Positions 6,917-15,873 of a stretch of 64,000 nucleotides of DNA are shown here, piece by piece. Position numbers and translations under genes: made by a program. The stretch's first letter is position 1. Each line of letters begins with the position of its first letter. A model generated the notes under the pieces. That model was not told where the DNA came from, did not search any database, and saw only the letters and a program-made list of their open reading frames with translations. Source of the stretch: JANNSX01 sp041397825 (GTDB lineage: Bacteria; Pseudomonadota; Alphaproteobacteria; Rhizobiales; Hyphomicrobiaceae); NCBI GenBank assembly GCA_041397825.1, contig JAWKVX010000002.1, positions 868,001 to 932,000 of the forward strand. The letters are read 5' to 3'.

Positions 6917-6957
6917 TGAGACCGTCCGGCTTGCCCCCGGACGGTCTCATTCGTTTC
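6917..6957 (+). terminator. Terminator after pilin copy 5
   Basis: TGAGACCGTCCGG pairs perfectly with CCGGACGGTCTCA around a CTTGCCC loop, followed by TTCGTTT. It is a clear intrinsic terminator separating the pilin array from cpaA. Confidence 0.85.
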
Positions 6958-7042
6958 GCCGGCGCTCATCTCCCGACTGTCCAAGTTCGGGACAACCCCT
7001 CGTAAAGCCTAGACAAAATACCCGTTTTTCGGACCGTGGCAT

Positions 7043-7058
7043 TTAAATTGAGCTTTAC
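7043..7058 (+). promoter_or_regulatory. CtrA-like box upstream of cpaA
   Basis: TTAA-N7-TTTAC lies about 60 bases upstream of the cpaA start. The alphaproteobacterial CtrA recognition pattern is TTAA-N7-TTAAC, so this has one mismatch. CtrA control of pilus genes is known in Caulobacter. The call is only a pattern match. Confidence 0.3.
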
Positions 7059-7118
7059 GCCGGTCTGCCATTCTGCTGGGCAACGGCGTCAAAAAAACAG
7101 AGTGCGTGGGGGTTCGGC

Positions 7119-7622
7119 GTGTTTGAGTTGCTGCTCTGGTGCGTGTTTCCATGGGCCATGGCCTATGCCGGCTCCATGGACCTGGTCACGATGACCATTC
7201 CCAACCGGATCTCGATCCTCCTGGTCGCCGGCTTCGTGGCGCTGGCGCCCTTCGCCGGCTTGAGCGCCTATGAGATCGCCATGCACCTTGCGGCGGGCTC
7301 CATCGTGCTGGCGATCGGCATCGCCCTGTTCTCGCAAGGCTGGATCGGCGGGGGCGACGCGAAGATCTTTGCCGCCGCCTCCCTCTGGCTCGGTTTCGAG
7401 CATCTCGGGCACTTTATCGCCCTCTCGGCGATCGCCGGCGGCTTCCTGACCATGGGCCTGCTGTTTTTCCGGATCATGCCGCTGCCGGTCATGCTGGTCG
7501 AGCAGGACTGGATCGCCCGGCTACACCATCGCAAGACCGGCGTTCCCTATGGCATCGCCATCGCCGCCGCGGCGCTGATGGTCTATCCATCGACCGAGTG
7601 GCTGCAGTCGACGCTCGGCTGA
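7119..7622 (+). CDS. cpaA: CpaA/TadV prepilin peptidase
   Basis: This 167-residue inner-membrane aspartic protease is expected to cleave the leaders of the Flp and TadE prepilins. It has about six hydrophobic helices and the catalytic GGGD motif followed by AKIFAAASLWLG (about residues 71-85). The first catalytic Asp lies near residue 22 (SMDLVTMTIPN). Like other CpaA/TadV proteins it is short, lacking the methyltransferase domain of PilD-type enzymes. The start is GTG at 7119 with only a weak ribosome site. It follows the terminator of pilin 5, so it needs its own promoter. Confidence 0.9.
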   Translation: MFELLLWCVFPWAMAYAGSMDLVTMTIPNRISILLVAGFVALAPFAGLSAYEIAMHLAAGSIVLAIGIALFSQGWIGGGDAKIFAAASLWLGFEHLGHFIALSAIAGGFLTMGLLFFRIMPLPVMLVEQDWIARLHHRKTGVPYGIAIAAAALMVYPSTEWLQSTLG

Positions 7623-7770
7623 GCAACCCTTCACCAGAAATATTCTCAGGACCCTTCATCGTCCGGCGGCAAGGCGTCGGTAAGCTGGGTTTTCCGCGAC
7701 ATTCCGGGCGTGTGCCGGTGCTGACATGGGCGCTCGGCCATGACCGGCTCGAGCCATTTCGCGACAGTCA

Positions 7771-7786
7771 TTAACTCCGCATTGAC
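7771..7786 (+). promoter_or_regulatory. CtrA-like box upstream of cpaB
   Basis: TTAA-N7-TTGAC lies about 60 bases before cpaB, in the 224-base gap after cpaA. It has one mismatch to TTAA-N7-TTAAC. It mirrors the cpaA box in position, which raises confidence slightly. TTGACC could also act as a -35 element. Confidence 0.3.
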
Positions 7787-7846
7787 CTTTCTCTCGCAGG
7801 ATCACCAGCAACCCAGGGCTGGGATCAGGGCGAAAGGACCCATTGT

Positions 7847-8659
7847 GTGATGAGACGGGCGCGCTTGCTTGTGTTTGCCATTGCCATCGTCGCCGCCGCA
7901 CTGGCTGCGATGCTCGCGAATGGATTTCTCGGCGGTACGAAGACCAAGACGAAGCTGGTCGAGAAGGAGATCAATACGGTCGACGTTCTCGTCGCTCGGA
8001 AGGGCATCGGCCTCGGCGAGCGCCTGAAGGCCGCGGACATCGGCTGGCAGCCCTGGCCCAAGGACTCGGTTGCCGAGAAGGGCTACATCACCAAGGCCAC
8101 TCAGCCCAATGCTGAGAAGGACTATGTCGGAGCCATCGCCCGGACCTCGTTCCTGCCGAACGAGCCGCTCAATCAGGGCAAGGTGGTCAAGGCCGACGAC
8201 GGCGGTGTGCTGGCGGCGATCCTGCCGGCGGGCATGCGTGCCATCTCGACGAAGATCAACGAGGAATCGGCGGTCGCCGGCTTCATCCTCCCCGCCGACC
8301 GCGTCGACGTCATCGTCACCCGCAAGCTTCGCGGCCGTGACGGCCGTCAGGAGCAGACGGTGAGCGACACGCTGTTCCGCAACGTCAAGGTCCTGGCCAT
8401 CGGTCAGGAGATCGAGACGAAAGAGGGCAAGATGGTCGCTACTGGCAAGACGGCGACGCTCGAGCTCTCTCCGAGCCAAGCCGAGACGCTCGCACTTGCC
8501 CAGGCCATGGGTGACATATCGCTGACGCTCCGCAGTTTGGCGGAGAACAAGGAGGGTGTGAACCCCGAGGGCGACGAGTCGGCCTTCAAGCCGGACAACT
8601 CGAATGCCGTGCGCATGCTGCGCTACGGCGAGTGGTCCCGGGCCTACGGCGTGAAGTGA
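7847..8659 (+). CDS. cpaB: Flp pilus assembly protein CpaB/RcpC
   Basis: This 270-residue periplasmic protein is anchored by one N-terminal helix (about residues 6-24). It is followed by an SAF-type domain (VDVLVARKGIGLGERLKAADIGWQ style) and a CpaB/RcpC body containing GMRAISTKINEESAVAGFI and PADRVDVIVTR. Family members associate with the CpaC secretin and are needed for pilus assembly. A GTG at 7847 is preceded by AAAGGA at good distance; ATG 7850 is an equally possible start. It is the first gene of the cpaBCDEF-tadBC operon and its stop overlaps a possible upstream cpaC start. Confidence 0.93.
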   Translation: MMRRARLLVFAIAIVAAALAAMLANGFLGGTKTKTKLVEKEINTVDVLVARKGIGLGERLKAADIGWQPWPKDSVAEKGYITKATQPNAEKDYVGAIARTSFLPNEPLNQGKVVKADDGGVLAAILPAGMRAISTKINEESAVAGFILPADRVDVIVTRKLRGRDGRQEQTVSDTLFRNVKVLAIGQEIETKEGKMVATGKTATLELSPSQAETLALAQAMGDISLTLRSLAENKEGVNPEGDESAFKPDNSNAVRMLRYGEWSRAYGVK

Positions 8660-8697
8660 TGGACGGCGGAAACAAGTCTTCTCGAAGGTATGCTCCC

Positions 8698-10218
8698 ATG
8701 ATCAAGCTCGCAAAATCCTCCGTTGCCGCACTGATGCTCGGCCTCGCCAGCTTCGCCGGTCTGTCCGCCGTCGCCGTCCAGACCATGCCCGCCACCGCCG
8801 GCTCAACGGACACCGATGTCAGTCACAACGACTACCTCAAGATCGGCTTCGACGATCCGTTGCCGGCCAGCCGCAACGTGCTGCTCGGGCTCAACAAGAC
8901 CATGATCGTCGAGGTGCCGCGCGATCTTCGGGACGTCGTCGTCTCGAACCCCGAGTACGTCGATGCGGTCGTGCAGTCCTCGAACCGCGTCTACCTGATC
9001 GCCAAGCAGCTCGGCAACGCCAACGTCTTCTTCTTCGACGAGAACGGCGAGCAGATTCTGTCGATCGACGTCCGGATCGAGCGCGACATGGCGCAGTTCG
9101 ACCGGCTGATCGAGCGCCTCATTCCCGGCGCCAACATCAAGAGCGAGGTGATCAACGACACGATCATCCTGACCGGCTCGGTGCCGAACCCGGCAGACTC
9201 CAACCGCGCCAGCGACATTGCGGCCCGCTTCATGACGCGGCCGGGCGATGCCTCCAAGCGTGATGCCGACAAGGTCGTCAACATGCTGGTCGTCGAGGCC
9301 AAGGAGCAGGTGATGCTCAAGGTTTCGGTAGCCGAAGTGCAGCGCGAGGCGATCAAGCGGCTCGGTGTCAACTGGAATGGTGTTCACGCCGGCGACTCGG
9401 CCTGGAACTTCCAGACCAACAACACCATGCCGATCACCAACGCCAACGGCAACAACACCTTCCTGTTCGGCATCACCGGCCCGTCGAGCGACCTTTCGAG
9501 CTGCTTGCCGACTTTCCCGCTCCCCGGCGCGATTGCCACCGGCGGCGCCAACTGCCTGGCACGTAGTGTCGAGATGTTCGAGCGCAACGGTCTCTTGAAG
9601 ACGCTGGCCGAGCCGACGCTGACGGCGATCTCGGGCGAGACCGCGAGCTTCCTCGCCGGCGGCGAGTTCCCGGTACCGGTCGCCCAGGACAAGGACTCCA
9701 TCTCGGTCGAGTGGAAACCGTTCGGTGTCGGCCTGTCCTTCACGCCGCTGGTCCTCTCCGAGGGTCGCATCAGCCTGAAGATCGCGACAGAGGTCAGCGA
9801 GATCTCGAGCGAGGGCGCAGTGACGCTGACGACCGTGTCGCTGCCGGGTCTGAAGGTGCGCCGTGCCAACACGACGGTTGAGCTTCCCTCCGGCGGCTCG
9901 CTCGTCATCGCCGGCCTCATCTCCGACGATACGCGGGCCAATATCGACGGTGTGCCCGGCATCAAGAACCTGCCGATCCTCGGCACGCTGTTCCGCAGCC
10001 GCGACTTCCAGAAGCAGGAGACCGAGCTGCTCGTGATCGTGACGCCCTACGTGGTCAACCCGGTGCACATCTCGAAGATCAATAAGCCGACCGACGGTCT
10101 GATCCCGGCGTCCGATGCGCGTGCAACCTTCCTGGGGCAGCTCAACAAGGTCTACGGCAAGGACGAGGCCCTTCCGTCCGGCGATTACGAAGGCAACTAC
10201 GGTTTCATCGTCGAGTGA
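8698..10218 (+). CDS. cpaC: Flp pilus outer-membrane secretin CpaC/RcpA
   Basis: This secretin of about 506 residues forms the outer-membrane channel for the Flp fiber. A signal peptide ends near ATAG (about residue 34). Then come a T2SS-T3SS_pil_N domain (about 50-125), a BON-like segment, and the secretin domain (about 235-460). The secretin domain has LAEPTLTAISGETASFLAGGEFPVPV and the closing PGIKNLPILGTLFRS and LLVIVTPYVV motifs. Start 8698 is chosen for the preceding GAAGGT and clean signal sequence. A start at 8659 overlapping the cpaB stop (TGATG) is possible and would add an Arg-rich extension. CpaB and CpaD are its expected partners. Confidence 0.95.
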   Translation: MIKLAKSSVAALMLGLASFAGLSAVAVQTMPATAGSTDTDVSHNDYLKIGFDDPLPASRNVLLGLNKTMIVEVPRDLRDVVVSNPEYVDAVVQSSNRVYLIAKQLGNANVFFFDENGEQILSIDVRIERDMAQFDRLIERLIPGANIKSEVINDTIILTGSVPNPADSNRASDIAARFMTRPGDASKRDADKVVNMLVVEAKEQVMLKVSVAEVQREAIKRLGVNWNGVHAGDSAWNFQTNNTMPITNANGNNTFLFGITGPSSDLSSCLPTFPLPGAIATGGANCLARSVEMFERNGLLKTLAEPTLTAISGETASFLAGGEFPVPVAQDKDSISVEWKPFGVGLSFTPLVLSEGRISLKIATEVSEISSEGAVTLTTVSLPGLKVRRANTTVELPSGGSLVIAGLISDDTRANIDGVPGIKNLPILGTLFRSRDFQKQETELLVIVTPYVVNPVHISKINKPTDGLIPASDARATFLGQLNKVYGKDEALPSGDYEGNYGFIVE

Positions 10219-10238
10219 TCGGGTGGATGGAGACTCCT

Positions 10239-10982
10239 ATGCAGTCCGAGGATATGAAAATGCGCGCAGTAAAGACCAGCGTCCGGCCGTTCACGCTCAA
10301 ACTGATGGCTGCCTCCCTTCTGGTGCTGAGCCTGGCGGCATGCCGGGGTGAGGACGAGGGGCGGATCGTCGGCTACGCCGAGCCCTACGAGTACGAGAAG
10401 CGGCATCCGATCAATGTGACGACCGATCAGACCGAACTCGACATCGTCGTCAGCGGCCGCACTAAGGGGCTGAACAGCATCCAGCGGGCGCAGGTCGACG
10501 AGTTCCTCGGCCAGTGGCGCCACGAGGGAACCGGCAAGATCACGATTGCCGCTCCGAGTGGCAGCGCCAACGAAGGCGCAGCCTACCAGGCCGCGGCCGA
10601 GATCAGGGACCTGGCTCGCGACAAGGGCATTCCGGGCCACGCCGTGATGTTCACCGCCTATAGTGCGGGCGGCGGTAAACCACCCGTAAAGATATCTTTC
10701 CTACGGTATGTGGCTGAGGGGCCGACCTGCGGCGACTGGTCGAGGAATCTGGCGGAGGATCCGCAAAACGTTGCCTATCCGGACTACGGCTGCTCATCCC
10801 AGCACAATCTGGCGGCAATGATCGCGAATCCCCGGGATCTCATCGAGATGCGGGACGGAACCTCGCGGCCCGGCGAGCGGCGCGACGAGGTCTGGCGGAA
10901 GTACGTGAAGGGCGAAAGCACGATCTCCCAGACGTCGTCCGAGGAAAAGGCCGGCATCATCAGTGACGTGGCGAAGAACTGA
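10239..10982 (+). CDS. cpaD: Flp pilus lipoprotein CpaD
   Basis: This is a protein of about 247 residues. After a basic n-region, a hydrophobic stretch ends in a lipobox (LSLAAC), indicating lipidation and an outer-membrane location. It carries CpaD features such as SGRTKGLNSIQRAQVDEFLGQW, TCGDWSRN and YPDYGCSSQHNLAAMIANPRDL. CpaD proteins pilot or stabilise the secretin. Start 10239 has GGAG six bases upstream; ATG 10254 and 10260 are alternatives and would shorten the n-region. It sits directly between cpaC and cpaE. Confidence 0.92.
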   Translation: MQSEDMKMRAVKTSVRPFTLKLMAASLLVLSLAACRGEDEGRIVGYAEPYEYEKRHPINVTTDQTELDIVVSGRTKGLNSIQRAQVDEFLGQWRHEGTGKITIAAPSGSANEGAAYQAAAEIRDLARDKGIPGHAVMFTAYSAGGGKPPVKISFLRYVAEGPTCGDWSRNLAEDPQNVAYPDYGCSSQHNLAAMIANPRDLIEMRDGTSRPGERRDEVWRKYVKGESTISQTSSEEKAGIISDVAKN

Positions 10983-10997
10983 CCGAGCGAGTGCAAC

Positions 10998-12356
10998 ATG
11001 AGCAAGCATGCTTATTCTGCCGAGACTGAGCCCGAGTTCGACGAGGCCGAGATGGCTCCGGCCGAGGAGATGGTCGAGGCGGAGGTCGAAGGTGAATTCG
11101 CCGAGCCGGTCCAGGCCGAGGAACGCCACGATCGTGCCAAGGCGATCCCGCGGATCTCGATCCAGATCTTCTGCGAGCATCCCCACACCGCCGAGGCGGC
11201 CCAGCATGCGGCCGACGATCGGCGGCTGGCAAAGGCCCACGTCAGCCTGCACATGGGCGGCCTGCCTGCTGCCATCGCCCACTATCAGGAGGCGCCGTCG
11301 CCCAACCTGATCATCGTCGAAAGCTCGTCGCCGCGCCAGATCATGATCGCCGAGCTGGACCAGCTTGCCGAGTACTGCGATGGCGGCACGAAGGTCATCG
11401 TCATCGGCCACAGCAACGACGTCATACTGTATCGTGAGCTCCTGAAGCGGGGCGTCAGCGAGTACATCGTCGTGCCGCTCGCGCCGCTGCAGCTGATGGA
11501 GAGCATCTCCAACCTCTACAACAATCCCGAGTCCGATCCTGTCGGGCATGTCATCGCCTTCGTCGGTGCCAAGGGTGGCGTCGGCTCCTCGACGGTCTGT
11601 CACAACGTCGGATGGGTGATCTCACGGCAGATGTCGAGCAACGTCGTCATCGCCGATCTGGACCTGCCGTTCGGCACCGCCGGCCTCGACTTCGACAAGG
11701 ACCCGGTCCAGGGCATCGCCGATGCGCTGTCCTCGCCGGACCGCCTCGACGAGGTTCTGCTCGACCGCCTGCTGGCGAAGTGCACGGATCACCTGAGTCT
11801 GTTCGCGGCTCCCGGCGTCCTCGACCGCAACTACGACATCGCGCCCGAGACCTATGAGTTCGTGCTCGATGTGGTCCGTCAGAACGTGCCCTACGTAGCC
11901 GTCGACCTGCCGCACGTCTGGACGCCGTGGGCAAAGCAGATCCTGATGTCGGCGGACGACGTGGTGATCACGGCCATGCCGGATCTCGCCAACCTTCGCA
12001 ATGCGAAGAACATGGTGGATCTGCTGAAGCAGCACCGCAAGAACGACCGGCCGCCCTTCCTGGTCCTCAACGCGACCGGCATGCCGAAGCGCCCTGAGCT
12101 GCCGGCGAAGGAGTTCGGCGATGCCCTCGGCCTGTCGCCGAAGGTCGTCATCGAGTTCGATGCGGAAGTCTTCGGCATGGCCTCGAACAACGGCCAGATG
12201 GTGGAGGAGCTGTCGGCGAAGTCGCGGGCCGCCGAGCATTTCCGCTCGCTGGCCTACGCACTGACGAACCGGGCCGAGCCGAAGAAATCCGAGAGGAAGA
12301 AGTCGATGCTGAGCCCGATCCTTCAGCGCCTCAACCGCAAGAAGGCTGGAGCATAG
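10998..12356 (+). CDS. cpaE: CpaE/TadZ pilus localization ATPase
   Basis: This 452-residue cytoplasmic protein is of the MinD/ParA superfamily and positions the Tad machine. Residues about 1-45 form a very acidic, Glu-rich tail. A degenerate receiver-like domain follows (about 52-170). The ATPase domain has a deviant Walker A motif (KGGVGSST, about residues 191-198), with ADLDLPFGTAGLDFD after it. The C-terminus is basic. Polar localization is the known family role. It lies in the middle of the operon, three bases before cpaF. Confidence 0.94.
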   Translation: MSKHAYSAETEPEFDEAEMAPAEEMVEAEVEGEFAEPVQAEERHDRAKAIPRISIQIFCEHPHTAEAAQHAADDRRLAKAHVSLHMGGLPAAIAHYQEAPSPNLIIVESSSPRQIMIAELDQLAEYCDGGTKVIVIGHSNDVILYRELLKRGVSEYIVVPLAPLQLMESISNLYNNPESDPVGHVIAFVGAKGGVGSSTVCHNVGWVISRQMSSNVVIADLDLPFGTAGLDFDKDPVQGIADALSSPDRLDEVLLDRLLAKCTDHLSLFAAPGVLDRNYDIAPETYEFVLDVVRQNVPYVAVDLPHVWTPWAKQILMSADDVVITAMPDLANLRNAKNMVDLLKQHRKNDRPPFLVLNATGMPKRPELPAKEFGDALGLSPKVVIEFDAEVFGMASNNGQMVEELSAKSRAAEHFRSLAYALTNRAEPKKSERKKSMLSPILQRLNRKKAGA

Positions 12357-12359
12357 CTC

Positions 12360-13874
12360 ATGTTCGGGAAGCGCACAGGGAACAACGTGCCGGCATCGCG
12401 GCGGGTATCTGCGCCGCAGCCGCTGCCGGCCGTGCAGCCGAAGGACCTGCCGAAGGCCCAATCGGGTCGCGGCCAGATGCCGGATGCCAACGCCAGGCCG
12501 GAGGCGCCGACCGCGCGAGCTCCCGAGCCTCCGAAGCCGAAGCCCGTAGAGCGCCGGCATTCAGAGGAGTACTACGACATTAAGACGACCGTCTTCAACG
12601 CGCTGATCGACACGATCGATCTGACGCAGCTCGCCAAATTGGATGCCGAGGCGGCGCGCGAAGAAATCCGCGACATTGTTGGAGAGATCGTCCAAGTCAA
12701 GAATGTCGTGATGTCGATTGCCGAGCAGGAAGAGCTGCTCGAGGACATCTGCAACGACGTTCTCGGCTACGGCCCCCTCGAGCCGCTGCTCGCCCGCGAC
12801 GACATCGCCGATATCATGGTCAACGGCGCCGAGACCTGCTTCATCGAGGTCGGCGGCAAGGTCGAGAAGACATCGATCCGCTTCGCCGACAATGCGCAGC
12901 TCATGAATATCTGCCAGCGCATCGTCAGCCAGGTCGGCCGCCGCGTCGACGAGAGCAGCCCGATCTGCGACGCCCGCCTGCCGGACGGCTCGCGTGTCAA
13001 CGTCATCGCCCCGCCGCTCGCCATCGACGGTCCCGCACTCACGATTCGTAAGTTCAAAAAGGACAAGCTCACACTCGAGCAGCTGCTGCGCTTCAACTCG
13101 ATCTCGAAGGAAGCCAAGACGATCCTCGAGATCATCGGCCGCGTGCGCTGCAACGTCATCATCTCCGGTGGCACGGGCTCGGGCAAGACGACGCTTCTCA
13201 ACTGCTTGACCGGCCACATCGACCAGGACGAGCGCATCATCACCTGCGAGGACTCGGCCGAGCTGCAGCTGCAGCAGCCGCACGTGGTGCGTCTCGAAAC
13301 GCGTCCGCCGAATCTCGAAGGCGAGGGCCAGATCACCATGCGCGATCTGGTCAAGAACTGTCTGCGTATGCGTCCCGAGCGGATCATCGTCGGCGAGGTG
13401 CGCGGACCCGAGGCCTTCGATCTCCTTCAGGCCATGAACACGGGTCACGACGGCTCGATGGGCACGCTCCACTCCAACAGCCCGCGCGAATGCATCAGCC
13501 GTCTCGAGTCCATGATCATGATGGGCGGCTTCCAGCTTCCCGCCAAGACCATCCGCGAGATGATCACCGGCTCGGTCGACATCATCGTCCAGGCCTCGCG
13601 TCTTAGGGACGGCTCGCGCCGCGTCACGCACATCACCGAGGTGCTGGGCATGGAAGGCGATGTCGTGACGCTTCAGAACCTGATCGTCTACGACATCACG
13701 GGCGAGGACGCGAACGGCAAGATCATCGGGCGGCACCGCTCGACCGGCATCGCCCGCCCGCGTTTCTACGAGCGCGCCCAGTACTATGGTGAGCAGAACC
13801 GTTTGAGCCAGGCGCTGGCGTCGGCGGAAGTGCGCGACAACGACGGCAGCATCATGGGTGAGAAGCATGGATAG
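12360..13874 (+). CDS. cpaF: Tad secretion ATPase CpaF/TadA
   Basis: This 504-residue hexameric ATPase powers Flp pilus polymerization. A Pro-rich N-terminal tail (about 1-65) precedes the N-terminal domain. The P-loop GGTGSGKT is at residues 270-277. The Asp box region, Walker B (IIVGEVRGPEAFDLLQAMNTGHDGS split across about 340-365) and the His box (GTLHSN) are all present, so the enzyme should be active. The stop overlaps the tadB start by eight bases. Confidence 0.97.
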   Translation: MFGKRTGNNVPASRRVSAPQPLPAVQPKDLPKAQSGRGQMPDANARPEAPTARAPEPPKPKPVERRHSEEYYDIKTTVFNALIDTIDLTQLAKLDAEAAREEIRDIVGEIVQVKNVVMSIAEQEELLEDICNDVLGYGPLEPLLARDDIADIMVNGAETCFIEVGGKVEKTSIRFADNAQLMNICQRIVSQVGRRVDESSPICDARLPDGSRVNVIAPPLAIDGPALTIRKFKKDKLTLEQLLRFNSISKEAKTILEIIGRVRCNVIISGGTGSGKTTLLNCLTGHIDQDERIITCEDSAELQLQQPHVVRLETRPPNLEGEGQITMRDLVKNCLRMRPERIIVGEVRGPEAFDLLQAMNTGHDGSMGTLHSNSPRECISRLESMIMMGGFQLPAKTIREMITGSVDIIVQASRLRDGSRRVTHITEVLGMEGDVVTLQNLIVYDITGEDANGKIIGRHRSTGIARPRFYERAQYYGEQNRLSQALASAEVRDNDGSIMGEKHG

Positions 13875-14862
13875 CCAGCAGCTGGTTCAGTTGCTCGTGA
13901 TCGGGCTGGTCGCTCTGGCGGTCGGCCTTTTCGCCTATGTCGTGATCTTCCCGTTCCTCTCGGGCGAGCACAAGACAGAGAAGCGGCTGGAAACGGTTGC
14001 TGCCGGCAGGTCCAGCCGCAACCTGCGCGCAAACGCGTCCGCCGACGATCTCCAGACTCGTCGCAAGCAGGTTCAGGAGAACCTGAAGGAGCTCGAGAAA
14101 AAGCAGAAGGCGAAGAACAAGGTGACGCTCAGGACGCGATTGCTGCGCGCTGGGCTCGATGTCACCAACCGCCAGTTCTACATCGCCAGCGCGATCTCCG
14201 GCGTTGTCGGCGCGGTGGCCAGCGTCATCGGCGGACTGGAGCTATACGTTGCAGGCCTGATCGGCTTCGCCTGTGCTTTCGGTCTGCCGCGCTGGTTCGT
14301 GGCCTTCCTCGGCAAGCGCCGCCAGGCGAAGTTCCTCAACGAGTTCGCCAACGCCATCGATGTCATCGTCCGCGGCGTCAAGACCGGCCTGCCGCTCAAC
14401 GAATGTCTGGACATCATCGCCCGCGAGAGCCCGGAGCCGATCCGCAGCGAGTTCGCCGAGCTCATCGAGCAGCAGCGCGTCGGCGTGCCGCTTATGGAGT
14501 GCTTCGACCGTATGCTGGACCGCATGCCGGTGCCGGAGGTCAACTTCTTCGCCATCGTCATCTCGATCCAGCAGTCGGCGGGCGGCAACCTCTCGGAGGC
14601 TCTGTCCAACCTGTCGGGCGTGCTGCGCGCCCGCAAGATGCTGGCGGCGAAGGTCAAGGCGCTCTCGGCCGAGGCCAAGGCATCGGCGGCGATCCTCGGC
14701 GCCCTGCCGTTCGTCGTCATGTCGATGGTGTACATTACCTCGCCGGACTACATCTCGCTGCTGTGGACGCGCCAGCAGGGACAGATCATGCTGGCATTCG
14801 CCGGCTTCTGGATGTTCTGCGGCCTGTTCATCATGCGCCAGATGATCAACTTCAAGTACTGA
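13867..14862 (+). CDS. tadB: Inner-membrane platform protein TadB
   Basis: This protein of about 331 residues has helices near residues 5-27, 105-150 and at the C-terminus. The cytoplasmic T2SSF domain (about 165-295) includes FANAIDVIVRGVKTGLPLNECL and SIQQSAGGNLSEALSNLS. It forms the inner-membrane platform together with TadC and transmits CpaF motion to the pilus base. The ATG at 13867 lies inside the end of cpaF and follows GGTGAGAAG. A GTG nine bases upstream is less likely. Confidence 0.95.
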   Translation: MDSQQLVQLLVIGLVALAVGLFAYVVIFPFLSGEHKTEKRLETVAAGRSSRNLRANASADDLQTRRKQVQENLKELEKKQKAKNKVTLRTRLLRAGLDVTNRQFYIASAISGVVGAVASVIGGLELYVAGLIGFACAFGLPRWFVAFLGKRRQAKFLNEFANAIDVIVRGVKTGLPLNECLDIIARESPEPIRSEFAELIEQQRVGVPLMECFDRMLDRMPVPEVNFFAIVISIQQSAGGNLSEALSNLSGVLRARKMLAAKVKALSAEAKASAAILGALPFVVMSMVYITSPDYISLLWTRQQGQIMLAFAGFWMFCGLFIMRQMINFKY

Positions 14863-14901
14863 GATCGCGTGAGACAGGAAGGCAACCGGTAGGCAACGCT
14901 C

Positions 14902-15873
14902 ATGGATCTGTTTCAGAACGTCTTCACGCTCCAGTTCATGATTCTCGTGCTCGCGGCCATTGCCGGCTTCGCGACGGTGCTGACGATCGCGCTGCCGGCC
15001 TTGTCGAAGGACCGGATCGCCTCGCGCATGCGGTCGATGGCGACCGAGCGTGACAAGATGCGGGCCGCGAGGCTGGCCGAGATTCAGGCCAAGGACAAAC
15101 CGGGCAAGCTCCGCCAGGAGTCGAAGGGCCTGATGAGCCAGATCGTCGAGCAGCTCAACCTCAGGAAGCTGTTCGAGACGGCCGAGGTCAAGGACAAGCT
15201 GAAGATGGCCGGCCTCAGAGGCCAGGGGCCGATGGTGGCCTTCGTCTTCTTCCGCTTCGCCATGCCGATCCTGATGTTCATCGGCGCCACCGTCTATCTC
15301 TTCATGTGGCGAACCCATGAGCTGCCGGCGATCGTCCGCCTCGCCATCCTGCCGGTCGCAGCCTATCTCGGTTACTATCTGCCGAACGTGTTCCTCTCCA
15401 ACCTCATCCAGCGTCGCCAGCAGTCGATCAACCACGCGTTTCCAGACGCCCTCGATCTCTTGCTGATCTGCGTCCAGTCGGGCATGTCGACAGAGGCGGC
15501 GTTCGCCAAGGTGGCGAAGGAGGTCTCGGAGGCCTCGATCGAGCTGGCCGAGGAGATGTCGCTCCTGACCGCCGAGCTCGCCTATCTCCAGGACCGGCGC
15601 ATGGCCTACGAGAACCTGTCGAAGCGCACGGGCATTCCCGCGATCAAGGCCGTCTGCACGAGCTTGATCCAGGCCGAGCGGTACGGCACGCCGGTGAGCC
15701 AGGCGCTGCGCGTCATGGCCAAGGAGAATCGCGAGCTCAGAATGTCCGCGGCCGAGAAGAAAGCGGCTGCCCTGCCGCCGAAGCTCACCGTGCCGATGAT
15801 CGTCTTCTTTCTGCCGGTGCTGTTCGTCGTCATCATCGGACCGGCGGTCATCCAGTACATGGAGATGAAGTAG
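14902..15873 (+). CDS. tadC: Inner-membrane platform protein TadC
   Basis: This 323-residue membrane protein is paralogous to TadB. It has an N-terminal helix (about 7-32), two central helices (about 110-165) and a T2SSF domain (about 180-290) with NHAFPDALDLLLICVQSGMS. A final helix ends PVLFVVIIGPAVIQY. It is the last gene of the cpa operon and is followed by a strong terminator. Confidence 0.94.
   Translation: MDLFQNVFTLQFMILVLAAIAGFATVLTIALPALSKDRIASRMRSMATERDKMRAARLAEIQAKDKPGKLRQESKGLMSQIVEQLNLRKLFETAEVKDKLKMAGLRGQGPMVAFVFFRFAMPILMFIGATVYLFMWRTHELPAIVRLAILPVAAYLGYYLPNVFLSNLIQRRQQSINHAFPDALDLLLICVQSGMSTEAAFAKVAKEVSEASIELAEEMSLLTAELAYLQDRRMAYENLSKRTGIPAIKAVCTSLIQAERYGTPVSQALRVMAKENRELRMSAAEKKAAALPPKLTVPMIVFFLPVLFVVIIGPAVIQYMEMK

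Noticed and set aside
8803..10068. A long minus-strand open frame opposite cpaC
   Set aside because: Shadow frame of the secretin gene with composition typical of antisense translation.
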